Of a stretch of 64,000 nucleotides of DNA, positions 13,447 to 24,187 are shown one piece after another (position 1 is the first letter of the stretch; the number at the start of each line of letters is the position of its first letter). Both the position numbers and the translations under genes were made by a program. Below the pieces are notes generated by a model. It saw nothing but the letters and a program-made list of their open reading frames with translations. It had not been told where the DNA came from and searched no databases. The stretch lies in contig CM020509.1 in assembly GCA_009823395.1 (NCBI GenBank), positions 16,787,001 through 16,851,000 on the forward strand, written 5' to 3'. Source of the stretch: Thamnaconus septentrionalis. Taxonomy: Eukaryota > Chordata > Actinopteri > Tetraodontiformes > Monacanthidae.

Positions 13447-14239
13447 TTGGCTGAACTATCCCTTTAAGCAAACAGATGTTTTGTTTTTTTTCTGGCGTTC
13501 TTGGAAAAAGAAAAAACAAATGTATTTGGATCGGCATCACTTCTCACGCTCCAAACCTCTTCATGCTCACACTAGGACTTTATTACTCTCACGCCAAAAG
13601 TGCTCATTCGTGAAGTTTGACCTGCGCTCATGTTCCTGAAACACTCAGGAACAGATGCATGTGGAAACAGTTGCCGACAAACACTGACACAAAGCGGTGC
13701 TATTTATACTCTGTGCATGTGTTCAGTTGCCTGCTGTAGCGTAGGCTACACTAAAAGTTAAAGGTGAGCAGATGTCTGAACGATGGCACACAGATACACA
13801 GTTAAACATGGTGGAGCCGTGTGGGCCTGCGGTGCCACTCCTGCTATATGTGGGACTTGGGGAAAATCATTGAGGCATGTTGCTGTTATTCATTATTTAA
13901 CTGCTGCAATGCTCACAGTTCTAATAATCACGCTTAAGCAATAATGATCTTACCCTCGGAACACAAGTGCTGTTTAATTAATTGGGGCAAAAAATAATCT
14001 GAGATCTGAGATGTTTAAAAAAAAATTGTGCTAATGAATCATAATTCAGATGTTTCGGTATCATATAACAAAAGGAGGGCAATACAACAACTGTTGTACA
14101 TAATGAAAATTTTATGTTAAATCTGTTAATATACTGAGTAATTAGCTTGCCCCGGTTCGCTTAATTGGTAGTTTGGTACGTTTTTTTAGATGAGCTCCTG
14201 GAAAGTGAATTTAAATGTATGTTTTTCCCACATTAACAA

Positions 14240-14480
14240 AGCAGGAATGATAATGTTAATCAGTGAGCGTGGGGCGTAATCTTCTTTTGTGGATGACAAT
14301 TATTAAGATAATGGCACGTTGACCTGTCGAAGTGAAGGCCAACGCACACCGGCGCTGTCTGACATGAGTCCACCTCCGCCCCCCGATATCATATGCAAAT
14401 ATTTAGATCACGTTATCTTCCCTAAATGTTATGTTGCGTTTGCTTCAAACTGTAAATGATAAAATTGCAAGAGGAAATGG
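14240..14480. promoter_or_regulatory. Candidate conserved non-coding element with octamer motif
   Basis: This block lacks microsatellites and coding signals but has dense, balanced, non-repetitive sequence. It includes a perfect octamer ATGCAAAT at 14393-14400 inside CATATGCAAATATTTAG, a GATAA-type motif (TTATCTTC) just downstream, and AATTATTAAGATAAT upstream. Such content is typical of vertebrate developmental enhancers. That it is conserved is inference; nothing here measures conservation. Confidence 0.3.
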
Positions 14481-17400
14481 CACCCGGGAATACCATTCAA
14501 GTTTCCACGGACGGAGGGATTGTTAGCTCACATGGTAACGCTTGTTGCTGCCACCTTGTGCACCGGAGTGGTTTGGCAGTTGGCATTTGACACAGATGTC
14601 TTCGGGCGCCTGTTGTCGACTCATCTGGTGAATGTTTTGTCATTCAAACGGCCGGCAGTGTCGCACTGTGTGACGACCGTCATTTTCTAACAGAAGTTGA
14701 CGCCAAGCAAGAGGGAAGCGAAAGGCCATGTTTTGAGGCAGAAGTAGTTTCAGAAGCAATTTTACATTTTTGGCTCGAGATCAGACCTTTTTTTCCCCTG
14801 ACTGATGCTTTAGACTCTTTTTTTCATGAAAAAGGAATGTATAATTTAATGCTCTGATAGCTCACTGTATTTGAAAACGTTCTGATACCTCTGATCGCTC
14901 CCTGCATTTGAAAATGAGCATCATTTAGACATTCCAGCTTCCATCACGGCCTTTTTTTGGAATGCCCTGATTGGCCTCGTTATAGTGACAACAAGACATG
15001 GCTCCTATTCTCCAGTTCTCATTAGTGTTCAGTTGTGTTGATATCAGACTGGTGGGGCGTATGGACAAGGAGGGGAGTGTGATCATTGTTATCATGGTGA
15101 CACAAAACTTCAGATTTCTATCTTTCTTTTTTTTTTTCCACCGTAGCTTCGTAAATTCCCTCCTTCTGGGAAAAAGAAAATACATATACACTTTGAGTCC
15201 CATCAAAAACGCCTGCACTGATCCAACACCACTTGGTGGTTTAATTAAAATGTTTCCAGCACGGGAAAAAATGAGGCCTTACTTTTCATTTTGCAGATAA
15301 CAAAATGTCTTTATTATCAGTTTAATGAGGGACCATATAGGCTAAAATGAATAAAATGTCGACGTAATGTAAGAGCAGCAATTCCCCCTCATTAAATAAT
15401 GGCAGAATCTTCTCACTGAATCACACTTTCCCATCAATGGCCAGATTCATAAAACTCAGGAGAAAATGAGTATGAAAATTTAAACGCAAAGGAAGTGTGT
15501 GTGTAAAGTTAAACCAGGAAATTTGACGGAAAAAAAAGAGCTCCGTTCTGATCAGCGCTAAAGCCACTGACAGCTGAACTGTTAAACTCTGATCATCGTG
15601 CGGCGCAGGAACGTCCAGCTGCCGAAGGAAAACCCCTGAATCTGACATTTTCCCAGATGGATCCCATCAGCCCAATCACCCCGACAAATTAGGGCCTCCC
15701 TCCCCAGTGGCGACATCACTCTCCGGTGACACCGATCCTCATGTCAGGACAAGTGCGCGCTGACACCACAAAAAGGTGTCGGTCAGAGAGGAATGTGATG
15801 AAGAACCTCATATTCCAACCTGCCACCTTGCAACGCGACAGCCCAGGTTTTGCGTGTATTTGAAGAGAACAACAGCGGAACAAAACTCTTTTGATCGTCC
15901 CAACTGTGTCTCAAGTATCGCTGTGTGTACAAAAGAAAAATAATAAACTGAACCTTTGGCATCATACAAAATGCAGGTATTTAAAGTACTGTATACCTCC
16001 ATTTTGTTTCATCACAGTTTCAGATTTAAACGGATCCGCCGTGTTTTCACATCATTAACTTCCTGTCTGAACGATTCTACCTGCTGCGTTTGACGTGAAG
16101 CGTGGAAAAAGTGGCGTTCTTTACCAGCGCGGCACGTTTTGACGCTTCTGAAACGCGCCTGCGCTGTGCCTGGTAGGTACTTGGCGCGGCCCTGACTTCA
16201 ATTGCTGCGTTCTGCTGCGGAGCCACGAACGCACTGCAGACGCTTTTGCTGTAATTTGGGGATAAATTGGGGGTAAGAAGTGCCTTTTTTTTGTGCGACC
16301 CCTCTCATTTACATTGCCTGTAGTTGTATGGCTGTTGGTGGTTCGGTGCAAATGTCATGACAGTGACCTACGATGAGTTGTTGTTACTGCTATTCAGTTA
16401 GGAATTGGTCATATTCACATACATCAAATGAGTCATACACACACAATGCTTACAAGCCTGGGCCGAAAAAAGTGACTTGACGAAAGTCAATCATGGTGGC
16501 GAGAAGAGGTAAACTGTTAAAAGTGAGATGTAACTTTTCACCTCAAGGCACTGGAGCTCATTGTGAGCCCCGTGTTCAGCCCCTCTGGTGCTCAGGTTAG
16601 GCCATGACCTGTCAGTCACTTTGATTGGCCGCTGAGAAGGCATTGAGCCCGAGGCTGTCGTAACACCCGGCCGCAGAAATGGACGACCAACCAGCAGCAG
16701 AGCCCAGCCATGTGGCAAGCGCTCAGGAAATGATTCGTTGATGTATCAAGGCTCCTCAACAGCTGCTGCTTGATTTGGGTGTCGGCAGGTGCTCAAAAGT
16801 AAAAGTGAGTCAGAATTGGAGCGGTGTAGGGAATAAACAAAAATAATTGAAATTGAAGACCCAGCGTGGAAGCTTCCTTTGCACCTACTGATAAGAAAGT
16901 GAATTTTAATGATGATGACATACAACTTCCTGTACACGTCAAATCTTACACACTTGACTTTGAAGTTGGCTGTCTATAACCATATGTGGCAAAAAAACAG
17001 ATGATTTTATTTGTTGTGACATTGTGTTAAATTGTTATTACATTGTGTGTATAGTTTTCATTGTGAAACGCTTATGATTCCCACTGGTGATATATTTGTT
17101 TGTTTGTTTGTTTGTTGAAATACAGTCATTTTATTTTCTTTCCTTATTTTGCAGCTCAAATTTAAATTCTATACCTCTTCTCAATTCTCTTACAGTACCT
17201 ATAAAAGTTGTCATAAGGTCAAATATAAATCTGGATTTATGAAAAAATTATGCATACAGTCAGGCCCACAGCAACACAAGATAATGAACTAAACATATGC
17301 ATAAAGTTTAAAAAGAAACTTCTAAAAAAAAAAAAAAAAAGAACACTCAGGGCCAAACTTATATTTACAGATCCCTCGATCAATGTCACTGATTTTTTTT

Positions 17401-18668
17401 TCTTTTTTTTTTTTTCAAAGAGCGCAATTCAAGGCATTTTGCATAAAACAATAAAGGAGACGTGCACTTCAAGGCCGAGAGGCAGACACGGGCTTGTAGA
17501 GCAAGACGTTGGTTCCGGAGTGACAAGATGCAGCTTATTGGATAATTTATAGAGAACAGCCCATTCCCCTCTCGACTCGCACAAAGCCGGCTATTGGCTG
17601 ACAATAACTACTCACTTGTGTCTAACAAAACACCTTGTCAATAGCGTCGATAGGAAAGTAGCTGGAAGTGCTGAGGGAGTGAGTGCGAGCGACACCGAGA
17701 CGTCAGGCGGAAGAAATAAAGCCGCGGCCGGCTCACAAGTGACTCCTGCGCGCCTTTTATTTTCCCCGTGAACCGTTTTAATAAAACAAACGCAAAACCA
17801 AATTACCCGCCCACCCACAGTACTCGTGTAGCCGGCAATGAGTGGTGCGCTGACCTTCTACGCAAACACGGCTCAACCGTTTAACCGTGTTTATGATCTG
17901 AGGCCAGAAAGCCTCAGGGGTAAAAGTAACACAACGTAAACAAGCCATTCAGTTCAATTTGGGCCATTTGCAAGTCACATGTACATGTTTTACATGGCTC
18001 TGTGCGGCCCGGTCGTGCCCACTTCTGTTACTGTTCACGCCCGCTGAGCTGGATTTTATTTTATTTTATTTTTTTGCAGAACACCTGCTGTACAGTAGTT
18101 GCACTAACAGACCCCCAAAAGCAGAATACAAGCCACTAGAACAATTACAACTTGGTATTGTAAACACTCACTCACACAGCGTGCGGTTTCTCTTCCTCTT
18201 TAAAACTCAGCTCAGTCGGTGGACCTTGACTTCCTTCTGATGGCTTATCTAGCAACAGTCATCTAGCCTGCTGCATTTTCACTCACGGAAACACTGATGT
18301 CCACTCAGCCAAAACGCTTCATCAGCACAACTGACAGCCTGCTGATGAAGAGAGGAAAAATAAATAAATAAATAAAATTTATGAAAAAAAAATTCTATGT
18401 CCTATTTGGAGCTGCATTGGTGTGGTAATGTGAAACCATGAGAGGCAGCCTGCACACCCTGAGTGAACGAATCAAAAGTAAAGCATAAGCCAGAAGAATG
18501 TGCTCTTAGATATTACTCAGTATCCTGAAGATTTCATTGTGCAACTGAGCACTTTGCAACATTCAGCTGTAAAAGCAAGAGGGATTCCTTACGTGCCTAA
18601 GAGGTAACATAACATAAGCCAGTGGTGCTCAAGCCACTTGAAGCAAGTCAACTAACATGAGTGTAGAA

Positions 18669-18691
18669 ATTATTATTATTATTATTATTAT
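18669..18691. repeat. (ATT)n microsatellite
   Basis: About seven TTA units in AT-rich non-coding DNA. Confidence 0.9.
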
Positions 18692-18939
18692 GAAACACAC
18701 TAATAGTACAAGACTTGTTTTTACCTCTGTGTCGCTCTATAAAACAGTCCTAGGTTGACTTTCTTACCATTTTCTTTTTTCTAGCATTTTTTTTTTTTTT
18801 TTCTTAGTTCGCTCAGTTGGAGGATTCATTAGCGGGGCAAGAAGAAATCTAATCTAATCCCTGATTACATTCCCTCCCCACCCGCTGTCAAAGAGAACCA
18901 TTCCGGTTGTGGCATGATGCACCGCGATGAGCATTAGCC

Positions 18940-19560
18940 AGACGGACGACACTTGCAGAAGGTCTCGGGACAGATGAGAGACGAGGCGACAGGCAGCGCG
19001 GCCATGAGGCGCAGATCACGAGCGCGACACTTGAACTCTCCCTGATGGATTCCTTCCATCAACGAAACATCCAGGCGCTGCCGGGTCGAGCCCGAGGTGC
19101 GGCGGGTCGCAGCGAGTTCGATCCGCGGGCGTAATGGGAAAAATATTTTTCAAAACATGCGGGGCCTGAAGGGTTGAGGGAGAAGACTCGAGCGAAGAGG
19201 GAAAGAAGACCGGTGAGAAATAAAGCGTTGCGTTTTTTTCCCCCATTTGCGGCGAGAGGAGAGGGCCGGCTGCTGTTTTTAGCATGGCAGCGATTGCAGC
19301 CGGGGCAAACAGGGGGCGCCGGAGAGTCTTTTGAAATTCACAGCGGCCCACAGTTCAACGATGAACAGGTCACCCAGCTGCGTTCGGCGACCGCGCGCGT
19401 GCCTCACTTGAGTTTGCTCCGTCACCCGTACAGTCGCTGGCCCCCGCCGACTCCTCCCCCACCCCCCAGGCCCCCCACCCGCCTCAAAACCCAGGACTCA
19501 CCTCGCCGTCTAGTCTCCAGCTCCCCATGCTAGATTTGCCGCTCCAGTGCGCTCTAATGA
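18940..19560. promoter_or_regulatory. CpG-island-like block
   Basis: CpG dinucleotides become abundant here compared with both flanks, as in GGTGCGGCGGGTCGCAGCG and CGGCGACCGCGCGCGTG. The block contains a CTCF-like core ACAGGGGGCGCC at 19309-19320 and a donor-like CCGGTGAGA near 19210-19218. The open frames through it, 111 and 119 codons on opposite strands, overlap each other and look like products of high GC. An unmethylated regulatory island or an undetected first exon are both possible. Confidence 0.45.
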
Positions 19561-20680
19561 CGTTCACGTCCCCTTTGTGAGCAGGGGTTACTCGCATTCC
19601 GCACAAGTCCGCCCTCCGCCACACGAGCAACCAAACAGCCATGATTACGCGTCAAATTGTAAATTTGAGCGATTCTCCCGTAAATTGCCCATCATGTCTC
19701 TGCTGTATTTTGTTTAGCTGCTTGGCTGGTTTGTCATTAATTTTTTACGTGGGCTTGGGCTTTAAATACTCCCCAGAAAAGCGTTTATTTAACAAGTATG
19801 CACTTGGTGCTGCTCTGCTGCTGGTCTTTCCGGAACTGAGGTGCACAAGGTCATGTCTTAAAAAAAAAAAAAAAAAAAGTGGGTGAGCGGGGGGGCAGAG
19901 GCCTGTAATGCACTCTAACAAATTACTCTTGGTATCTGTGTGAGTAACACCCAAACATTATGAAACACTAAGGTTTTTTTTTCATCATTGCCACAGGGAG
20001 TAGTTTTCCAGACCTATTTAATTAAATTTTATCGTGATACAGTCTAAACCAGCATCCACTTCATAAAGCACAAAAGAGCTCAGGATTTGGCGGAGTGGTG
20101 ATCATTATCAGATTTTCCACATATGAATCTGTGCTTTGTTTATTTGGGAAATCCCCAAAGTCATCAATTAGGTAGTTTTTTGCTTGCAATTCCCGGAAAC
20201 AAATCGAGACCTTAACCGTTTGAGATGCGGAGGAACCTCAGGTGAAGAGTAATGAACTTTAACTGAGCGAGACTATTAGAAAGCAATCAGTGGCAGTGAG
20301 TAAACCAATTAATTTATATGAGCAAAGAAAATAAAAGCTTGACTGATAACCTTGCTCATAATTAATATTTATTAATTACAAGTGAATTAAAAAATATATA
20401 ATTTAGTAAAGTTCCTCCCAGCTGTTACTTCCTATATAAATACCAATAATTACACTTAATTACAGTTACTGTGCCAAGAAATGTAATTACTGAGAAGTCA
20501 TACTTGTATCAACAGTCAAATGGATTGAGTAACTGAAATTATTTAAATATGTTTTTTTTATTCTATATTCACATATTATCTTTTTCAAATGTACACTACC
20601 CCATTAATATATAATGACTATGTCTATAAATCAGATAAAACTACTGACACTCAAACGTAAGTGCAAATGGTGGTTTCATA
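19561..20680. other. Non-coding stretch, no gene seen
   Basis: It holds a 19-base poly-A run at 19860-19878 and then becomes strongly AT-rich, with TAATTAATATTTATTAATTA near 20360 and many TAAT cores up to 20640. No coding or RNA gene is visible. Confidence 0.45.
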
Positions 20681-20819
20681 GTTTATGTAGACCTGCAACA
20701 AATTGACGATTGTCCAGGGCGTGACCCCGCCTTCGCTCAAAGACAGCTGTGATTGGCTCCAGCAACCCCTCATGACCCTCACCAATGATAAAAAGAAAAA
20801 ACGGACGGATGGACGATGA
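20681..20819 (+). mobile_element. RTE/Rex3-like non-LTR 3' end fragment
   Basis: The order of blocks is TTTATGTAGACCTGC, TGTCCAGGGCGTGACCCCGCC, CAGCTGTGATTGGCTCCAGC, ACCCCTCATGACCCTC, then a GGAC/GGAT-rich tail. It closely follows a very common fish 3' tail that I recall as CCAGGGTGTACCCCGCC...GATTGGCTCCAGC...GCGACCC...GGATAAGCGG...(GATG)n. The copy is diverged and 5'-truncated and codes for nothing. I attribute it to RTE/Rex3-type elements or SINEs sharing their tail; the family name is less certain than the repeat identity. Confidence 0.72.
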
Positions 20820-21168
20820 ACAGATATATTCACTCGACTGTAAGACATCTGGCCAGCAGATTTTGAATAATCTTAATTTGCAAATCGAATCCATTTTCAA
20901 GGCGCTCGCACAGCAATGCAGACACTGGTTTATCATTTCCTCGCAGTGGCGAACCAACCCAACTTTTCAGCAAAAATGCTTCTGGCTGAATAGTCACACT
21001 CCCTCCATCTGCTGACCGCATTCAGATTCACTCACCAGGTTATTGTTGTCTGTGGACTTGAGAGAACAGTTTGCTAACTTTTGCTGCCAAGACCGGTTTT
21101 AGTGAGATGTGTAGGCGGGATTCAAACATAATGGGCTAGCCAGCGGATGTTTGATCATTTTTAGAACA

Positions 21169-21184
21169 CAGCGCCCCCTGTAGG
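21169..21184 (-). promoter_or_regulatory. CTCF-like motif
   Basis: The minus strand reads CCTACAGGGGGCGCTG. This agrees with the core of the vertebrate CTCF consensus (CCASYAGRKGGCRSY) at nearly every informative position. Similar cores lie at 19309-19320 and 60998-61013, both on the plus strand. Occupancy cannot be judged from sequence, and such motifs also occur in some fish repeats. Confidence 0.35.
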
Positions 21185-23445
21185 TCTGTCAGGGAAGCCT
21201 AAAGAGTGGACGCGTCGGTTTCCTGCAGAGCACATGGCTACATGGCACCACGGGCTTGAAGGACGACCACTTCCGTATCATCTCCGTCCATCAGCGGAGG
21301 TGTTGCCGCGGTGGAAGGTTGTTCCAGGCTTTTTGCTGTGTCTCTCTTTTCTCCAAATGACTTATTGAACCTTGACACGCACGGCCCGTCAGGTCAAACT
21401 AGCCCTCGGTCCCTTCGGCTCAGCCCTCCCACACTAAATCGACGCCCCTTCAAAGCGAGCCAGTGTTTGGCGCTGCACGCAGCAAGGTCAGCCGCAATTC
21501 CCGCCGCCTTATTCAACGCAGCACTCCTTCGCCCGCGGAAGACGTCAGCAGCCGAAGCGAACGCTGACAGCTTAAAGGACACGTTCTGGTGTAATCACCT
21601 CATCGGCAGCAATTTCACAAACATTGCGACAGCAAGCTAACAGGAGCTGGAGGCAGTCGACTGTTTCCAGACTCCCTCCTTTCAGCTCGGCTCCGGGGGG
21701 AGCGTGAGTGTGGCGGCGCTCTGTTTGCCGTGCCGCCGCACCTTGATGCCTTCATACGTTACTCTTGGGAGGTTGGGCCGGCTGTTTTAACTTCGGCAGA
21801 CTTTATTTTGCTTTAATTGTTCTGTCCCCGAGCACAGAAAATGTGTCCTTTCTTCTTCCCTCAGTTGGTTTAATGGCTGTTGTCAAACCCCCTCCACTCG
21901 CTCGTGTAGACTACAGTTGTTTCCTCTGCAGTGGATAATTAAAGTAAACTGTTCTGGAGGGGGGGGACAGACTGAGTCTGACGGAACATCTGACAATACA
22001 TTACCATTTAGAGCGAACAGTTTAATTCCGGCGATGTTTTGCATGGGTGTGTTTTGTTTTGGGGGTTTTTTCACTCCGCCTTTGCGGCTTCTTGTTGCAA
22101 GAGGTTGAGCTACACATGCAGGTTTTGAACCCGCAAAGCTCCCTGCACTGCAACCTCGGCATACACTTACAGTAAGTGCCTCTTGTAAATAATGCAGCAA
22201 GTCTTTTGGTCATTTACTGCATGCCTCCCCATATATTCAGCCAGCCAGGCTGGGGGGGAATGAATGCATGTGAAATGCCAATTTTCCCTCTCAGCCTCCA
22301 GACACAGTTAAAGTTTAGCCATCTGTTACCACACGTGACCTTTCCCTTTAATTGCTTAAATTAGAGGAGAATGAGAAGGACTGGCTGGGTGCACTTGACG
22401 CTGTCCAACTCTAATACTGCGGAAACAATTGTTATTTACAGTGACGGATAGAGTTGGGGATGAGGGGGAGGGGTGTGTGTCCCGTGTCAGCTGCTCTCCA
22501 CCTGGCCGTGTTGAACACCTGCCCAGAGCCACTTTGGTTCACCGCAGATGGCTAAGGTGACGCTTTCTTCCCCCAAAAAATCCCTCCTGGAAGCGCCACC
22601 TTGTGCCCGGAGAGAGCGGCTTTTTGCACTCGGGTCTGTTTTGTCACGCTGATTCCTCCTTGCTGCGTCCAATACGAGAAGCCACGGGGACAAAGGGGCA
22701 ATAGAATTAGTGCTGAGTCACGGCAAATTAAAAAGCCCTAATCACGATGGCTTCATCACTGGCACTAACTTGGTTCATATACTCTTACGACACAGTTGAG
22801 ACTCCGTTGTGTTGAAATGTCGGCAAATATTGCTTATTTGTAATAGAATTTGATGGGGTTTTTTTCTCTTACATTGTAATAGAAAGGAACAGCGGGTGTT
22901 GGAGGAATACTCTCTGATGTTAAATTAGACTTTAGATTGAATGTGCAGCCAGTCATGCAGTTGTTGTGCTCAGATGCTAAATCACGCTCCAGTTCCCGAT
23001 GTGACGTCTGCATTTAAAAAGGAATTAGGCACGATGCTCTGTCGTGGAAAACAGTCGGTACCTTTATGTCCCCACCTCTATTAAAAGGCTTGTCGGGGTG
23101 GAATTAAACTGTGGATTTAACCAGATTGCTAGCGTTCACATGACACCAATCCTGCTAAAAAAAAAAAAAAAAAAAGATAACCTTTTTCTCATGATTTTAA
23201 TGGTTATTGTTCTTATTTAATTAAACTGCACTTCTGAATGGCCTCCATTGAAAAATAACCTCTCTTTCGCAAAAACTCTCCTTGCAATGATTCTACAATT
23301 CATTTCTACAATTCCTTCCTGGCTGTGTCTGTATTTCTGGTACTGACGCTGCTCCATATAAAACATTCAGCTCGCCTGTGACTTTCTGCTTCATTAGCTG
23401 CAGGTATGAGTGTGTATGAACACGGCTTGGGGAACGGCCAAGCGG

Positions 23446-23472
23446 CACACACACACACACACACACACACAC
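23446..23472. repeat. (CA)n microsatellite
   Basis: About 13 CA units followed by a CGCGCACGCACA transition. It produces Val/Cys frames on the minus strand. Confidence 0.93.
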
Positions 23473-24130
23473 GCGCACGCACAGCCACACTGCTAGACAT
23501 GACGAGCCTGTGCCTCAGCTGAGTTCCCACAGAATTCAGCGATGCAACACCTTCCCACGAGGCTCTTTTTGTTCTTTAGAATGTAACCACCATGAAACAA
23601 ACCCACAAATCAGGTTTTTATTTCTCCGATTCCCTGCTCTGCTCCGCTCTGCTCTGCTCCGCTTGCTCAAAAGAATCTCTTTATTCGGCTGGCTCACTCA
23701 GCCACGGCAAACCTTCTGTCAGTTATTGTTCTGGACAAGTCATAGGTTTGTTGTGTTTTACAACAACAGCGCGGAAATCAAGATGTGAAGGCTTATTATT
23801 AGAAAAGTCTGCATCCCTCTGTGAGCCACACATGCACATTCCTCACATTTACAGTCAGTGAAATTTTGGGAGTTTGTGTGGGCGTATGTGTGTGTCTTTG
23901 TCTATTCATTTGTTACTTTTTGAAAAAAAAACAATTGTTTCAGTTGTCTAGTCACTGACGAACAACTTTAAAGCAATGGACTCCTTAGATAATTACCTCG
24001 TCGCTTAGGGAAAGGCAAGGATCCATGGAGATGTGTCATCTGTTTTCATGTCAGTAGTTGAGTCACAACTCTGCAACACTGCAGGATACATATGCCGTGC
24101 CTTTAAATTAAATGTTTCATGTACCCATGA

Positions 24131-24187
24131 TATACAGTATACACTCACCTACCACTTTGTTCAGGTACACCTTGCTAGTACTCAGTG
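24131..24187. mobile_element. End fragment of an abundant fish DNA-transposon family
   Basis: ATACACTCACCTACCACTTT, then GTTCAGGTACACCTTGCTAGTACTC, follows the terminal sequence I recall as ACTCACCGGCCACTTTATTAGGTACACCTTGCTAGTACC, which is extremely common in teleost genomes. Only the terminal 50-60 bp is present. Downstream sequence does not continue the family, and I see no matching opposite end within about 1 kb. It is a solo terminal remnant with no transposase. Confidence 0.72.

Larger units (their letters stand above)
12843..13467. mobile_element. Fold-back MITE, copy A (TTAAAGG...GTTCA ends)
   Basis: The left end reads TTAAAAGGACAACTCACGCA. The reverse complement of the right end reads TTAAAGGGATAGTTCAGCCA. 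Inside these ends the arms remain inverted. The left arm has TGGAGGTC...TTTTCTG...CACATGACCATTCTGG at about 12904-12953. The right arm, reverse-complemented, has TGGAGATCAC...TTTTCTGC...ACATGTAACCATTCTGG from about 13331-13375. No transposase is present, so it is non-autonomous. It carries a GT and an AT microsatellite in its right half. I recognise the ends as an abundant spiny-rayed fish family, recalled from memory. Copies B (41708-42678) and C (34354-34640) in this window support it. The superfamily is not settled from the sequence. Confidence 0.8.
13468..18939. other. Non-coding stretch with candidate regulatory block
   Basis: There is no credible gene over about 5.4 kb. Short homopolymers occur at 15126-15139, 17323-17340, 17393-17416 and 18788-18803. 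A (TTTG)n tract lies at 17096-17116 and an (ATT)n tract at 18669-18691. The open frames are short and overlap on both strands. The only block I single out is 14240-14480, listed separately. Confidence 0.45.
20820..24130. other. Non-coding stretch, no gene seen
   Basis: Short random frames lie on both strands. A CTCF-like core in reverse orientation is at 21169-21184, listed separately. Moderately GC-rich sequence at 21180-21760 has raised CpG but no exon signal. Poly-A is at 23157-23175. No RNA gene is seen. Confidence 0.4.

Noticed and set aside
19060..19135. tRNA B-box-like GAGTTCGATCC
   Set aside because: No A-box at the right distance upstream and no cloverleaf could be drawn.
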